Positions 1 through 6,837 of a stretch of DNA of 10,192 bases are shown piece by piece. The DNA lies in the NCBI GenBank assembly GCA_027490345.1, contig JAIXYF010000436.1:1-10192 (forward strand), written 5' to 3'. The stretch's first letter is position 1. Every line of letters starts with the position of its first letter. The DNA is from Novosphingobium sp. Its GTDB lineage: Bacteria > Pseudomonadota > Alphaproteobacteria > Sphingomonadales > Sphingomonadaceae. The notes beneath the pieces were generated by a model. That model was not told the origin of the DNA. It made no database searches and saw only the letters and a program-made list of their open reading frames with translations. The position numbers and the translations under genes were made by a program.

Positions 1-10
1 AGAGGCGCAT
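1..10 (-). CDS. 5' end of a further gene overlapping the folA stop (partial)
   Basis: The folA stop codon TGA (12-10) overlaps an ATG (10-8) in the arrangement TGATG, after which the frame continues Met-Arg-Leu to the edge of the window. This overlap is typical of translationally coupled genes in a bacterial operon. Only three codons are visible, so the product cannot be identified. It may instead be a chance ATG. Confidence 0.3.
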
Positions 11-498
11 CAGGCAGCGCCCCGTTCAAACGTCACGAAATCATGCGCCGGATAGGCGCCGTCCGCCGCGAAGCGCTCCCGCGCGGTCTCCCGCCAGGGC
101 GCTGCCGGATAGGGCAGCCGCGTATCGCCCGCGTAGTCCCCATGCACTTCGGTCAGTTCATAGCGCTGCGCCAGTCCTTCAAACTGCGCGAGTACATCTG
201 CCCCGCCGATCACAGCCACGTCGCCCTCACCCGCCAATGCCAAGGCTGCGGGCACGTCATGCGCCACTTCGGCCCCCGGCGCTGACCAACCAGTATCGCG
301 CGTCAGCACGATATGCCGCCGCCCCGGCAGCAGCCCCGGCAGCGAAGCGAACGTCTTGCGCCCCATGATCATCGGCTTGCCCATGGTCAGCGCCTTGAAG
401 CGCTTGAGGTCTGCGGGCAAGCGCCACGGAAGGGCACCCTTGTCGCCAATCGTGCCATCGCTGGCGCGCGCGACGATCAGAAAGATCTCACGCTCCAT
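10..498 (-). CDS. folA: Dihydrofolate reductase
   Basis: This 162-aa protein is a type I dihydrofolate reductase, which reduces dihydrofolate to tetrahydrofolate with NADPH in the cytoplasm. The N-terminal half carries the family signature: the Met20-loop region around IGDKGALPWRLPADL (residues 17-31) with the catalytic acid Asp30, followed by KPMIMGRKTF (41-50), which binds NADPH. VIGGAD (96-101) is the conserved nucleotide-binding turn, and the length is normal for the family. The ATG directly abuts the purK stop (TGA then ATG, no gap), so translation is probably coupled to purK; no strong Shine-Dalgarno precedes it. No thyA lies next to it in this window. Its position behind purE and purK links tetrahydrofolate supply to purine synthesis, which uses formyl-tetrahydrofolate. 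Identification is secure from the motifs. Confidence 0.96.
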   Translation of the reverse strand: MEREIFLIVARASDGTIGDKGALPWRLPADLKRFKALTMGKPMIMGRKTFASLPGLLPGRRHIVLTRDTGWSAPGAEVAHDVPAALALAGEGDVAVIGGADVLAQFEGLAQRYELTEVHGDYAGDTRLPYPAAPWRETARERFAADGAYPAHDFVTFERGAA

Positions 499-1554
499 TC
501 ACAGCACCAGCCGCGTGACATGGCCCATCTTGCGCCCGGGCCGCACTGCCGCCTTGCCATAGAGGTGCAAATGGTTGGCCGGATCGGAAAGGATCGCGGG
601 CCAATCATGCGCATCGTCGCCGATCAGGTTGTCCATCACCACGCCCGCCGCGCACAGCTCGGTGGAGCCCAGCGGCAGACCGCAGATCGCGCGGACGTGG
701 TTCTCGAACTGCGAGGTCAGCGCGCCCTCGATGGTCCAGTGCCCCGAATTGTGCACGCGCGGGGCCATCTCGTTGAACACCGGGCCGTCTGCGGTCGCGA
801 AGAATTCCAGCGTCAGCACGCCGACATGGCCGAGGCTGTCCGCCACCTGTTTCGCCAGTGCGCGCGCAGCTTCTACTTGCGCGCGCACGGCAGCGCCCGC
901 GGGCACGACCGACTGGCTGAGGATGCCCGCCTTGTGGCTGTTTTCAGCGCTATCCCAGAACCGCACATCGCCATCGGTTCCGCGCACGAGGATCACCGAG
1001 AATTCGGCATCGAAGCGCACGAAGCCTTCATAGACCAGCGCCGCATCCGGCAATTCCAGACCGGCGGCGTCATCCGGCGTCATGATCCGCCACTGGCCCT
1101 TACCATCATAGCCGTCGCGCCGCGTTTTCAGGATGCCGGGCGTGCCGATCCTTGCAACGGCACCGGCAAGATCCTCGGCGCTGTCCACCGTGGCCCAGGG
1201 CGCGGGCCGACCGCCCAGCGCTTCGACAAAGCGCTTCTCCGCCGCGCGGTCCTGCGCCACCTCGAGCGAGCGTGTGCCGGGATGCAGCGCCACATTGCCC
1301 AGCGCAGCCAGCGGCCCTACCGGCACGTTCTCGAACTCATAGGTCACCACCGCGCATTGCGCCGCAAACCCGGCCAGCGCCTCGGCATCATCCCACCCGG
1401 CGCAAGTGAACCCGGCGCAAACATCCGCCGCGATCGAATCGGCCTCGGGTGCATAGACATGGCAGCGATAGCCAAGGTTCGCTGCGGCCAGCGCGATCAT
1501 CCGGCCCAGCTGCCCGCCGCCCAGAATGCCGATGGTTTCGCCAGGAGCGATCAT
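499..1554 (-). CDS. purK: N5-carboxyaminoimidazole ribonucleotide synthase
   Basis: This 351-aa ATP-grasp enzyme converts AIR, bicarbonate and ATP to N5-CAIR, the substrate of PurE, in de novo purine synthesis. The N-terminal glycine-rich motif IGILGGGQLGRM is at residues 8-19 and TYEFENVP at 71-78. The ATP-grasp core includes ILKTRRDGYDGKGQW (141-155). The family motif ENSHKAGIL (204-212) and the metal-binding segment FNEMAPRVHNSGHWT (260-274) are intact. Length matches the usual 350-380 aa. The ATG lies 7 bp after the purE stop and the stop abuts folA, so it sits in the middle of a compact operon. Having both purE and purK indicates the bacterial two-enzyme route rather than a class II PurE. 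Confidence 0.97.
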   Translation of the reverse strand: MIAPGETIGILGGGQLGRMIALAAANLGYRCHVYAPEADSIAADVCAGFTCAGWDDAEALAGFAAQCAVVTYEFENVPVGPLAALGNVALHPGTRSLEVAQDRAAEKRFVEALGGRPAPWATVDSAEDLAGAVARIGTPGILKTRRDGYDGKGQWRIMTPDDAAGLELPDAALVYEGFVRFDAEFSVILVRGTDGDVRFWDSAENSHKAGILSQSVVPAGAAVRAQVEAARALAKQVADSLGHVGVLTLEFFATADGPVFNEMAPRVHNSGHWTIEGALTSQFENHVRAICGLPLGSTELCAAGVVMDNLIGDDAHDWPAILSDPANHLHLYGKAAVRPGRKMGHVTRLVL

Positions 1555-1561
1555 GCTGCGC

Positions 1562-2050
<489 letters not shown>

Positions 2051-2079
2051 CCCAACGATCCCTTCGTCCCCGAAACGGC

Positions 2080-2766
2080 TCAGCGCTCCGAAAGGTAATA
2101 GCGCTCGATCTCGCCCAGATTGTCGTCCAGTTCATAGACGATCGGCTGTCCAGTCGGAATTTCAAGCCCGGTGATATCGGCATCCGAAATGCCCGAAAGG
2201 TGCTTCACCAGCGCGCGCAGCGAATTGCCATGCGCCGAAACGAGCACCGTGTGTCCGCCCCGCAGCGCCGGGGCGATCTTCTCAGCCCAGCAGGGCAGCA
2301 CGCGCGCGATGGTATCTTTCAGGCTCTCGGCGTTCGGGATCGCGATTCCGGCATAGCGCGGATCGCTCGCCAGATCGAATTCGCTCCCGGCTTCCAGCGG
2401 CGGCGGCGGGATATCGAAGCTGCGGCGCCAGACTTTCACCTGATCTTCGCCGTGCTTGGCCGCCGTCTCCGCCTTGTCGAGCCCGGTCAGCCCGCCATAG
2501 TGCCGCTCATTCAGCCGCCAGTCCTTATCTTCGGGAATCCAGATGCGGCCGGCGGCTTCCAGCGCCAGATGCAGCGTCTTGATCCCGCGCTTCTGCAGCG
2601 ATGTGAACGCCGTGGTCGGCGCGATGCCCTTGGCTTTCAGCAATTCGCCCGCCGCAAATGCCTCAGCCGCGCCCCTCTCGGTCACGTCCACGTCCCACCA
2701 GCCGGTGAAGCGGTTTTCAAGGTTCCACTGTGATTGGCCGTGGCGGATCAGGATCAGGCGAGGCAT
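2080..2766 (-). CDS. gpmA: 2,3-bisphosphoglycerate-dependent phosphoglycerate mutase
   Basis: This 228-aa enzyme interconverts 3- and 2-phosphoglycerate in glycolysis and gluconeogenesis through a phosphohistidine intermediate. RHGQSQWNLENRFTGW (8-23) holds the phosphorylated His9. LNERHYGGLTG (85-95) contains the acid-base Glu87, and SAHGNSLRAL (177-186) holds the second active-site His179. The long insert between these motifs and the overall length fit the cofactor-dependent GpmA type rather than the shorter phosphatase relatives. An excellent ribosome binding site, AGAAGGA, ends 5 nt before the ATG, which fixes the start and suggests strong expression. It is followed by purE at 29 bp on the same strand, so co-transcription with the purine genes is possible. 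Confidence 0.96.
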   Translation of the reverse strand: MPRLILIRHGQSQWNLENRFTGWWDVDVTERGAAEAFAAGELLKAKGIAPTTAFTSLQKRGIKTLHLALEAAGRIWIPEDKDWRLNERHYGGLTGLDKAETAAKHGEDQVKVWRRSFDIPPPPLEAGSEFDLASDPRYAGIAIPNAESLKDTIARVLPCWAEKIAPALRGGHTVLVSAHGNSLRALVKHLSGISDADITGLEIPTGQPIVYELDDNLGEIERYYLSER

Positions 2767-2797
2767 CGTGGTCCTTCTGGAGCTGCGAAAGAGGTAA

Positions 2798-2816
2798 GGG
2801 CGCGGGCCTAGCGCCC
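2798..2816. repeat. GC-rich inverted repeat upstream of gpmA
   Basis: GGGCGC (2798-2803) and GCGCCC (2811-2816) form a 6-bp perfect stem with a 7-nt loop, in the 99-bp gap between the small basic protein and gpmA. An alternative CGGGC/GCCCG stem uses the same bases. There is no run of T after the stem on the minus strand, so it is not a convincing intrinsic terminator. It could still weaken read-through into gpmA. Confidence 0.3.
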
Positions 2817-2865
2817 GGCTGTCATTTTGGAAAGAGGCGCTTTGGCTTGGCGGAAGGTGGCCGGC

Positions 2866-3030
2866 TCAGTCTGCGGGACCGATCCCTTCTGAGCCCGCGC
2901 CCCCTTCGCCGCCCGCGCCGATTGCGCGCGCCTGCGCTTTGCGGCGGCGCAGGTTTTCGCGCAGCCGCTGGGCCAGCCGCTCCTCGCGGCTGAGCGCAGG
3001 CTTTTCTGCCGGGGCCTGGGTCTTGTCCAT
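2866..3030 (-). CDS. Small Arg-rich hypothetical protein (54 aa)
   Basis: This 54-aa protein has a short acidic/proline lead, then a strongly charged helix-forming core REERLAQRLRENLRRRKAQAR (residues 16-36), and a Gly-rich tail. I recall similar small proteins of unknown function as common in sphingomonad genomes, always with this 'RLRENLRRRKAQAR' core; that is memory, not a search. A basic amphipathic helix could bind nucleic acid or a partner protein, but no function can be assigned. The start is uncertain: in-frame ATGs lie at 3042, 3033 and 3030, none with a good ribosome binding site, and I chose 3030 because the conserved part begins shortly after it. The same frame stays open further upstream into the antisense of the tRNA, which is not coding. 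gpmA follows 99 bp downstream. Confidence 0.62.
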   Translation of the reverse strand: MDKTQAPAEKPALSREERLAQRLRENLRRRKAQARAIGAGGEGGAGSEGIGPAD

Positions 3031-3078
3031 CATCGCGCACATCTGTGCCGCGCCAATCTGTCTCTCGCAAGCCTGTCC

Positions 3079-3084
3079 TTGACA
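3079..3084 (+). promoter_or_regulatory. Candidate -35 box for the tRNA-Thr gene
   Basis: A perfect TTGACA lies 74 bp upstream of the tRNA 5' end. The hexamer 17 bp further on (CAAAGC, 3102-3107) is a poor -10 match, so only the -35 half is supported. The implied transcript would have a leader of about 45 nt removed by RNase P. Confidence 0.35.
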
Positions 3085-3158
3085 AATGCAGGCCTCACCG
3101 CCAAAGCGCGCCCCTGCCTGCCGGGCTTTGTAGCCATCGGGCCGCGCGGAAATGGTGT

Positions 3159-3233
<75 letters not shown>

Positions 3234-3250
3234 TTTCCCGCCCACCGGCG

Positions 3251-3267
3251 CTGCATTTTTTATGCAG
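3251..3267. repeat. Hairpin between convergent tRNA-Thr and panC
   Basis: CTGCAT (3251-3256) and ATGCAG (3262-3267) form a perfect 6-bp stem around a five-T loop, 17 bp after the tRNA CCA and 8 bp from the panC stop. It lies between two convergent genes, where a bidirectional terminator would be expected. No T-run follows on either strand, so it is at best a weak terminator or a processing signal. Confidence 0.4.
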
Positions 3268-3275
3268 GCAGGGGC

Positions 3276-4154
3276 TTATTCCACCGCCACGTTGTCGATC
3301 AGCCGGGCCTTGCCCATGTGGGCGGCTACAAGAAGCCGCGCGGGCCGGCCATTGAAGGCTGCCATATTCTCCAGCGTGTCCGAATCGCGCAAATCGGCAT
3401 AGTCGACTTGGCGGAAGCCAGCGGCCAGCACGGCAACCCTAAGCGCCTCCAGCGCCCCTTCCACCGAGGCGCCGCTGGTAATGTGCGCGGCCGCCGCGCG
3501 CATGGCGCGGTTCAGCGCCGGTGCCGCAGTGCGCTCATCCGCCGTCAGATACTTGTTGCGGCTGCTCATCGCGAGGCCGTCCGCCTCGCGCACAGTCGGC
3601 ACGCCAAGGATTGCGTCCGCATGGGGATGGGTCAGATCAAGATCGCGCGCCATGCGGCGAATGATCGCAAGCTGCTGCCAATCCTTTTCGCCGAACAGCG
3701 CAAGATCGGGCTGCACCTGGTTGAACAACTTGGCCACGATCGTGGCCACGCCATCGAAATGCCCCGGGCGCGCCGCGCCGCACAGCACGCCGTCCAGCCC
3801 GCCCACTTGGACGCTGGTGGCATAACCGGCCGGATAGACAGCTTCCACATCCGGCGCCCACAGCACGTCGACTCCTTCGGCCTCCAGCAAGGCCGCATCG
3901 GCCGCAAGCTGGCGGGGATACGTCGCCAGATCCTCGTTCGGGCCGAACTGGCGCGGATTGACGAAGATGGAGACGACGACATGCGCCGCCAGCCGCTTCG
4001 CCTCACGCACCAGCGTCAGGTGGCCTTCGTGGAGCGCGCCCATGGTGGGTACGAGCGCCAGCCGGGGCAAGGCTGAGGGGTGGGAGGAATTGTCCCCCGA
4101 TTTCAGCGCGGAAAGCGCGGTGCGCAGCGGTTCCAGGGCAGTCAGGATTTGCAC
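3276..4154 (-). CDS. panC: Pantothenate synthetase (pantoate--beta-alanine ligase)
   Basis: This enzyme joins pantoate and beta-alanine with ATP to make pantothenate, the precursor of coenzyme A. From a GTG start it is 292 aa, close to the family norm of about 280. LVPTMGALHEGH (34-45) carries the HxGH nucleotidyl-transferase motif. FVNPRQFGPNEDL, RPGHFDGVATIV, LFGEKDWQQL and MSSRN (the KMSKS-like loop) follow in the expected order. The open frame extends to an ATG at 4256, but that would add 34 non-conserved residues and run almost to the mipZ start, so I place the start at GTG 4154, with GAGG a few bases upstream. A Ser/Pro-rich segment (about residues 18-31) makes the N-terminal helix-to-strand link longer than in the E. 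coli enzyme as I recall it. It is divergent from mipZ; panB and panD are not in the window. Confidence 0.95.
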   Translation of the reverse strand: MQILTALEPLRTALSALKSGDNSSHPSALPRLALVPTMGALHEGHLTLVREAKRLAAHVVVSIFVNPRQFGPNEDLATYPRQLAADAALLEAEGVDVLWAPDVEAVYPAGYATSVQVGGLDGVLCGAARPGHFDGVATIVAKLFNQVQPDLALFGEKDWQQLAIIRRMARDLDLTHPHADAILGVPTVREADGLAMSSRNKYLTADERTAAPALNRAMRAAAAHITSGASVEGALEALRVAVLAAGFRQVDYADLRDSDTLENMAAFNGRPARLLVAAHMGKARLIDNVAVE

Positions 4155-4275
4155 GCGCCTCGGCTCTCCAGTAATCCCCTTAAGGGGGGCATCAGACCCC
4201 GCACGGGAAAGGCCCTCTAGACCTGCGCCCTGCCCGGCGGCAAGGGGGCCTGCCACTCCCAGAAAGGATGATCGC
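4155..4275. promoter_or_regulatory. Divergent panC/mipZ intergenic region with palindrome
   Basis: This 121-bp gap must hold the promoters for both panC and mipZ. It contains a perfect 12-bp palindrome, CCCCTTAAGGGG (4176-4187), placed 22 bp upstream of the panC start. The GGGG arm can also pair with CCCC at 4197-4200 across CATCAGA, so the two hairpins are mutually exclusive in RNA. I see no convincing -35/-10 pair in either direction. AAGGA (4264-4268) is the mipZ ribosome binding site. Confidence 0.4.
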
Positions 4276-5118
4276 TTGTCTGCCGCCCCTTATCGAATCG
4301 TTTTCGCCAATGAAAAGGGCGGGACTGGCAAATCGACCACGGCGGTGCATGTGGCGATTGCGCTGGCCTATCAGGGCGCCCGCGTGGCCGCGATCGATCT
4401 CGACAGCCGCCAGCGCACCATGCACCGCTATTTCGAGAACCGCGCCGAAACCATGCGCCGCCGCGCGATCACGCTGCCAACCGCAACCTTTGCTGTGCAT
4501 GAAGGCAGCGATGCAGACGCGCTTGATCACATGGCCGCGCAGCTGGGCGAGAGCCACGATTTTCTGGTGTTTGACACCCCCGGGCGCGACGACACGCTGG
4601 CCCGCCACGTGGCAACGCAAGCCGATACTCTGGTCACCCCGCTGAACGACAGCTTTGTCGATTTCGATCTGATCGGGCAGGTCGATGCGGAAACCTTCAA
4701 GGTGCGCCGCCTCTCGTTCTATGCCGAGCTGATCTGGGAAGCCCGCAAGAAGCGCGCGATGGCTTCCATGAAGGAGGCGGGCAAGGACATGGCCCGCAAA
4801 GAGATGGCCCGCAAGGACATGGACTGGGTGGTGGTGCGCAACCGCACCGGCTATACCGAAGCGCGCAACCAGAAGCGCATCGATCAGGCACTAACCGAAC
4901 TTTCGAAGCGTGTCGGCTTTCGTATCGCCAAGGGCCTCTCGGAACGCGTGATCTACCGCGAGCTGTTTCCCAGCGGCCTGACCCTGCTCGACAAGGGCCA
5001 TCTGGGCGAACTTGGGACCAGCCATCTCGTTGCCCGGCAGGAGCTGCGCACGCTGGTGGCGGGGCTTGCGCTCAAGATTCCCGAACGCGGCCAACTGGCG
5101 ATGGAAGCCGTGCTGTGA
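4276..5118 (+). CDS. mipZ: Cell-division plane positioning ATPase MipZ
   Basis: This 280-aa ParA/MinD-type P-loop ATPase is the alphaproteobacterial MipZ. In Caulobacter it binds ParB at the poles, forms a gradient on the nucleoid and blocks FtsZ assembly away from mid-cell. The deviant Walker A motif NEKGGTGKST is at residues 12-21 and IDLDSRQRT at 40-48, the latter a MipZ hallmark. Walker B-like FLVFDTPG is at 96-103 and LNDSFVDFD at 123-131. DWVVVRNR (183-190), TEARN and VIYRELFP are further MipZ-specific blocks. The start is a TTG with a strong ribosome binding site (AAGGA, 7 nt away); the frame runs upstream to 3958 but there it only mirrors panC. Residues 170-182 hold a five-residue tandem repeat that lengthens a variable surface segment. 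No parA or parB is nearby. Its stop overlaps the next gene by four bases. Confidence 0.95.
   Translation: MSAAPYRIVFANEKGGTGKSTTAVHVAIALAYQGARVAAIDLDSRQRTMHRYFENRAETMRRRAITLPTATFAVHEGSDADALDHMAAQLGESHDFLVFDTPGRDDTLARHVATQADTLVTPLNDSFVDFDLIGQVDAETFKVRRLSFYAELIWEARKKRAMASMKEAGKDMARKEMARKDMDWVVVRNRTGYTEARNQKRIDQALTELSKRVGFRIAKGLSERVIYRELFPSGLTLLDKGHLGELGTSHLVARQELRTLVAGLALKIPERGQLAMEAVL
4783..4822 (+). repeat. 15-bp tandem repeat inside mipZ
   Basis: Two and two-thirds copies of a 15-bp unit: AAGGACATGGCCCGC (4783-4797), AAAGAGATGGCCCGC (4798-4812) and AAGGACATGG (4813-4822). The unit length is a multiple of three, so the frame is kept and the protein gains KDMAR-KEMAR-KDM. Confidence 0.85.
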
Positions 5119-5411
5119 AATTCCTGCTTCTCGCCGCGCTGGCCTGCCTTGCGGTGAAGCTGCTGGCGGGGCGCTGGCCTTGGGAGCTGCTTGGCCCCAA
5201 CCCGCGTGAGGTGGGCGAAAAGCGCGCGCGTAATCTCCTCGGCCTCGGCGCGCAGGCCGGGTATGACGAAATCATCGAGGCGCATCGGCGGCTGATCGTG
5301 AAAGTCCACCCCGATCGCGGCGGCACGGCAGACGCAGTGCACGAAGCCAATGCCGCGCGCGATCTGCTGCTCGCCCGCATTTCTGCGCGCGGGCCGGATG
5401 CGCAGGGCTGA
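5115..5411 (+). CDS. Membrane-anchored J-domain (DnaJ-like) protein
   Basis: This 98-aa protein begins with a hydrophobic segment (about residues 2-18, KFLLLAALACLAVKLLA), which is a likely single membrane anchor. It then has a J domain ending the chain: LLGLGAQAGYDEIIEAHRRL (41-60), the diagnostic HPD at 65-67 and a closing helix NAARDLLLARI. The HPD motif stimulates the ATPase of DnaK/Hsp70. The layout (N-terminal anchor, short linker, terminal J domain) recalls the Tim14/Pam18-like DnaJ proteins of alphaproteobacteria rather than full DnaJ, as zinc and C-terminal substrate domains are absent. It starts at a GTG that overlaps the mipZ stop (GTGA), so the two are translationally coupled. Its client is unknown; a link to cell division is only suggested by the coupling. 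Confidence 0.85.
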   Translation: MKFLLLAALACLAVKLLAGRWPWELLGPNPREVGEKRARNLLGLGAQAGYDEIIEAHRRLIVKVHPDRGGTADAVHEANAARDLLLARISARGPDAQG

Positions 5412-5419
5412 AGCCAAGC

Positions 5420-5440
5420 CCCGCAGGCACGGACTGCGGG
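5420..5440 (+). promoter_or_regulatory. Hairpin occupying the RBS position of the phosphomannomutase gene
   Basis: CCCGCAG (5420-5426) and CTGCGGG (5434-5440) form a perfect 7-bp stem with loop GCACGGA. One base separates the stem from the ATG at 5442. No Shine-Dalgarno sequence is visible, so the hairpin covers the place where the ribosome should load. It is not followed by T residues, so it is not an intrinsic terminator. Confidence 0.5.
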
Positions 5441-5441
5441 C

Positions 5442-6827
5442 ATGAACCACCAGTTCCATCCCAGCGTGCTGCGCGAATATGATGTGCGGGGCACCGTTGG
5501 CACAATGCTCGGCGCCGAGGATGCCTATGCGCTGGGGCGCAGCTTTGCCACGCGGGTGCTGCGTGATGGGCGGCGATGCATTGCGGTTGGCTATGACGGA
5601 CGGCTCAGTTCGCCCATGCTGGAAGAAGCGCTGGTTGCAGGCCTGTGTGCCAGCGGCGCGGATGTCTGCCGCATCGGCCTTGGCCCAACGCCGATGCTTT
5701 ACTTCGCGACCGCATCACTGCCACAAGTGCAGGATGGCATTCAGATAACTGGCAGCCACAATCCCCCCGATCAGAATGGCTTCAAGATGGTATTTCGGGG
5801 GGGTCCGTTCTTCGGCCCAGACATACTCGATCTCGGCCGCCTCGCCGCCCAGGGGGGTTGGGTGCAGGGAGACGGGACGGCCGAGCGCATCAACGTCATG
5901 GACGCTTACGTCGAGCGGCTGCTCCTCGGGCTGGACGGTATCGCGCCAGACGCCGTGGAGGCCCTCGCGGTCGGCTGGGATACGGGCAACGGCGCCGCTG
6001 GCCCGGTTGTCGAACGAATCGTCACGCGGTTGCGGGGCCGCCATGTCCTGCTCCACACGTCTGTCGACGGAACTTTTCCTGCCCATCATCCCGATCCTTC
6101 TGTTGATGCCAATCTTGCCGATCTGCGCAGCGCCGTCGCGCAGGGACGGCTCGACTTCGGACTGGCATTCGATGGCGACGGGGACCGGCTGGGGGTGGTA
6201 GACGCACAAGGCCGCGCTCTGGCAGGTGATCAGCTGCTGATGCTGCTCGCCGAGGACGTGCTGAAAAGGCACGCAGGCGCGGCAGTTATTGCGGATATCA
6301 AGACAAGCGAGGCCTTGTTCGAACGCGTGCGCGCGCTGGGCGGAAGCCCGCTGATGTGGAAAGCAGGGCACAGCCACATCAAGTCCAAAATGAAGGAAAC
6401 AGGTGCTCTGCTGGGCGGGGAGGTGACCGGCCACGTGTTCCTTGCGGATGATTACTACGGGTTCGACGATGCGCTCTACGCCGCGGTACGCGTCATCGCC
6501 GCCACTGTGCGCCTGCAGCGCTCAGTGGCCGATCTGCTCGATGCCATGCCAATCATGGTCAACACGCCCGAACTACGCTTCGCGGTCGACGATGCGTGCA
6601 AGTTCGGCGTGATTGATGCTGTTCGCGCGCGGCTGGTGGGACAAGGCGCCAGTTTGGTGGCGATTGATGGGGTGAGGGTGACAACGCCCGACGGGTGGTG
6701 GTTGCTGCGTGCCTCCAACACGGAAGCCATGCTGACAGCGCGGGCAGAAGGGGCCAGCGCCGAGGGCCTTAGCCGCCTGCTGGCTGCCCTCGACGCGCAA
6801 TTGGCGGCGTGCGGCATAAGGCGCTAA
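5442..6827 (+). CDS. Phosphomannomutase/phosphoglucomutase
   Basis: This 461-aa alpha-D-phosphohexomutase (AlgC/ManB type) interconverts the 6- and 1-phosphates of mannose and/or glucose, supplying GDP-mannose or UDP-glucose precursors for exopolysaccharide, lipopolysaccharide and glycolipids. The four family landmarks are in order: the phosphoserine loop TGSHNP with Ser105 (103-108), the magnesium loop DGDGDR (244-249), the sugar-specificity loop GGEVTGH (325-331), and the phosphate-binding loop RASNTEA near the C-terminus. The start HPSVLREYDVRG (6-17) matches the usual N-terminus. Two deviations from what I recall as typical are GEVTGH instead of GEMSGH, and FDDA for FDDG at 341-344; both are conservative. 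It follows the J-domain gene by 30 bp and precedes the helicase by 10 bp. Which sugar it prefers cannot be read from the sequence, so I leave the gene symbol empty. Confidence 0.93.
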   Translation: MNHQFHPSVLREYDVRGTVGTMLGAEDAYALGRSFATRVLRDGRRCIAVGYDGRLSSPMLEEALVAGLCASGADVCRIGLGPTPMLYFATASLPQVQDGIQITGSHNPPDQNGFKMVFRGGPFFGPDILDLGRLAAQGGWVQGDGTAERINVMDAYVERLLLGLDGIAPDAVEALAVGWDTGNGAAGPVVERIVTRLRGRHVLLHTSVDGTFPAHHPDPSVDANLADLRSAVAQGRLDFGLAFDGDGDRLGVVDAQGRALAGDQLLMLLAEDVLKRHAGAAVIADIKTSEALFERVRALGGSPLMWKAGHSHIKSKMKETGALLGGEVTGHVFLADDYYGFDDALYAAVRVIAATVRLQRSVADLLDAMPIMVNTPELRFAVDDACKFGVIDAVRARLVGQGASLVAIDGVRVTTPDGWWLLRASNTEAMLTARAEGASAEGLSRLLAALDAQLAACGIRR

Positions 6828-6837
6828 GGTCCGCCCG

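Noticed and set aside
4155..4256. Longer panC start at ATG 4256
   Set aside because: It would add 34 residues unlike any PanC N-terminus and take up the whole divergent promoter region; GTG 4154 gives the family length.
3958..4275. Longer mipZ start at ATG 3958
   Set aside because: The first 106 residues mirror panC on the other strand; the TTG at 4276 has a strong ribosome binding site and gives the MipZ N-terminus.
4295..4299. GAATC, a possible CcrM methylation site near the mipZ start
   Set aside because: A single GANTC inside the coding region is expected by chance and there is no CtrA-like TTAA-N7-TTAA beside it.
5715..6434. A 239-aa minus-strand open frame
   Set aside because: It is antisense to the phosphohexomutase, whose motifs are all intact in the opposite frame.
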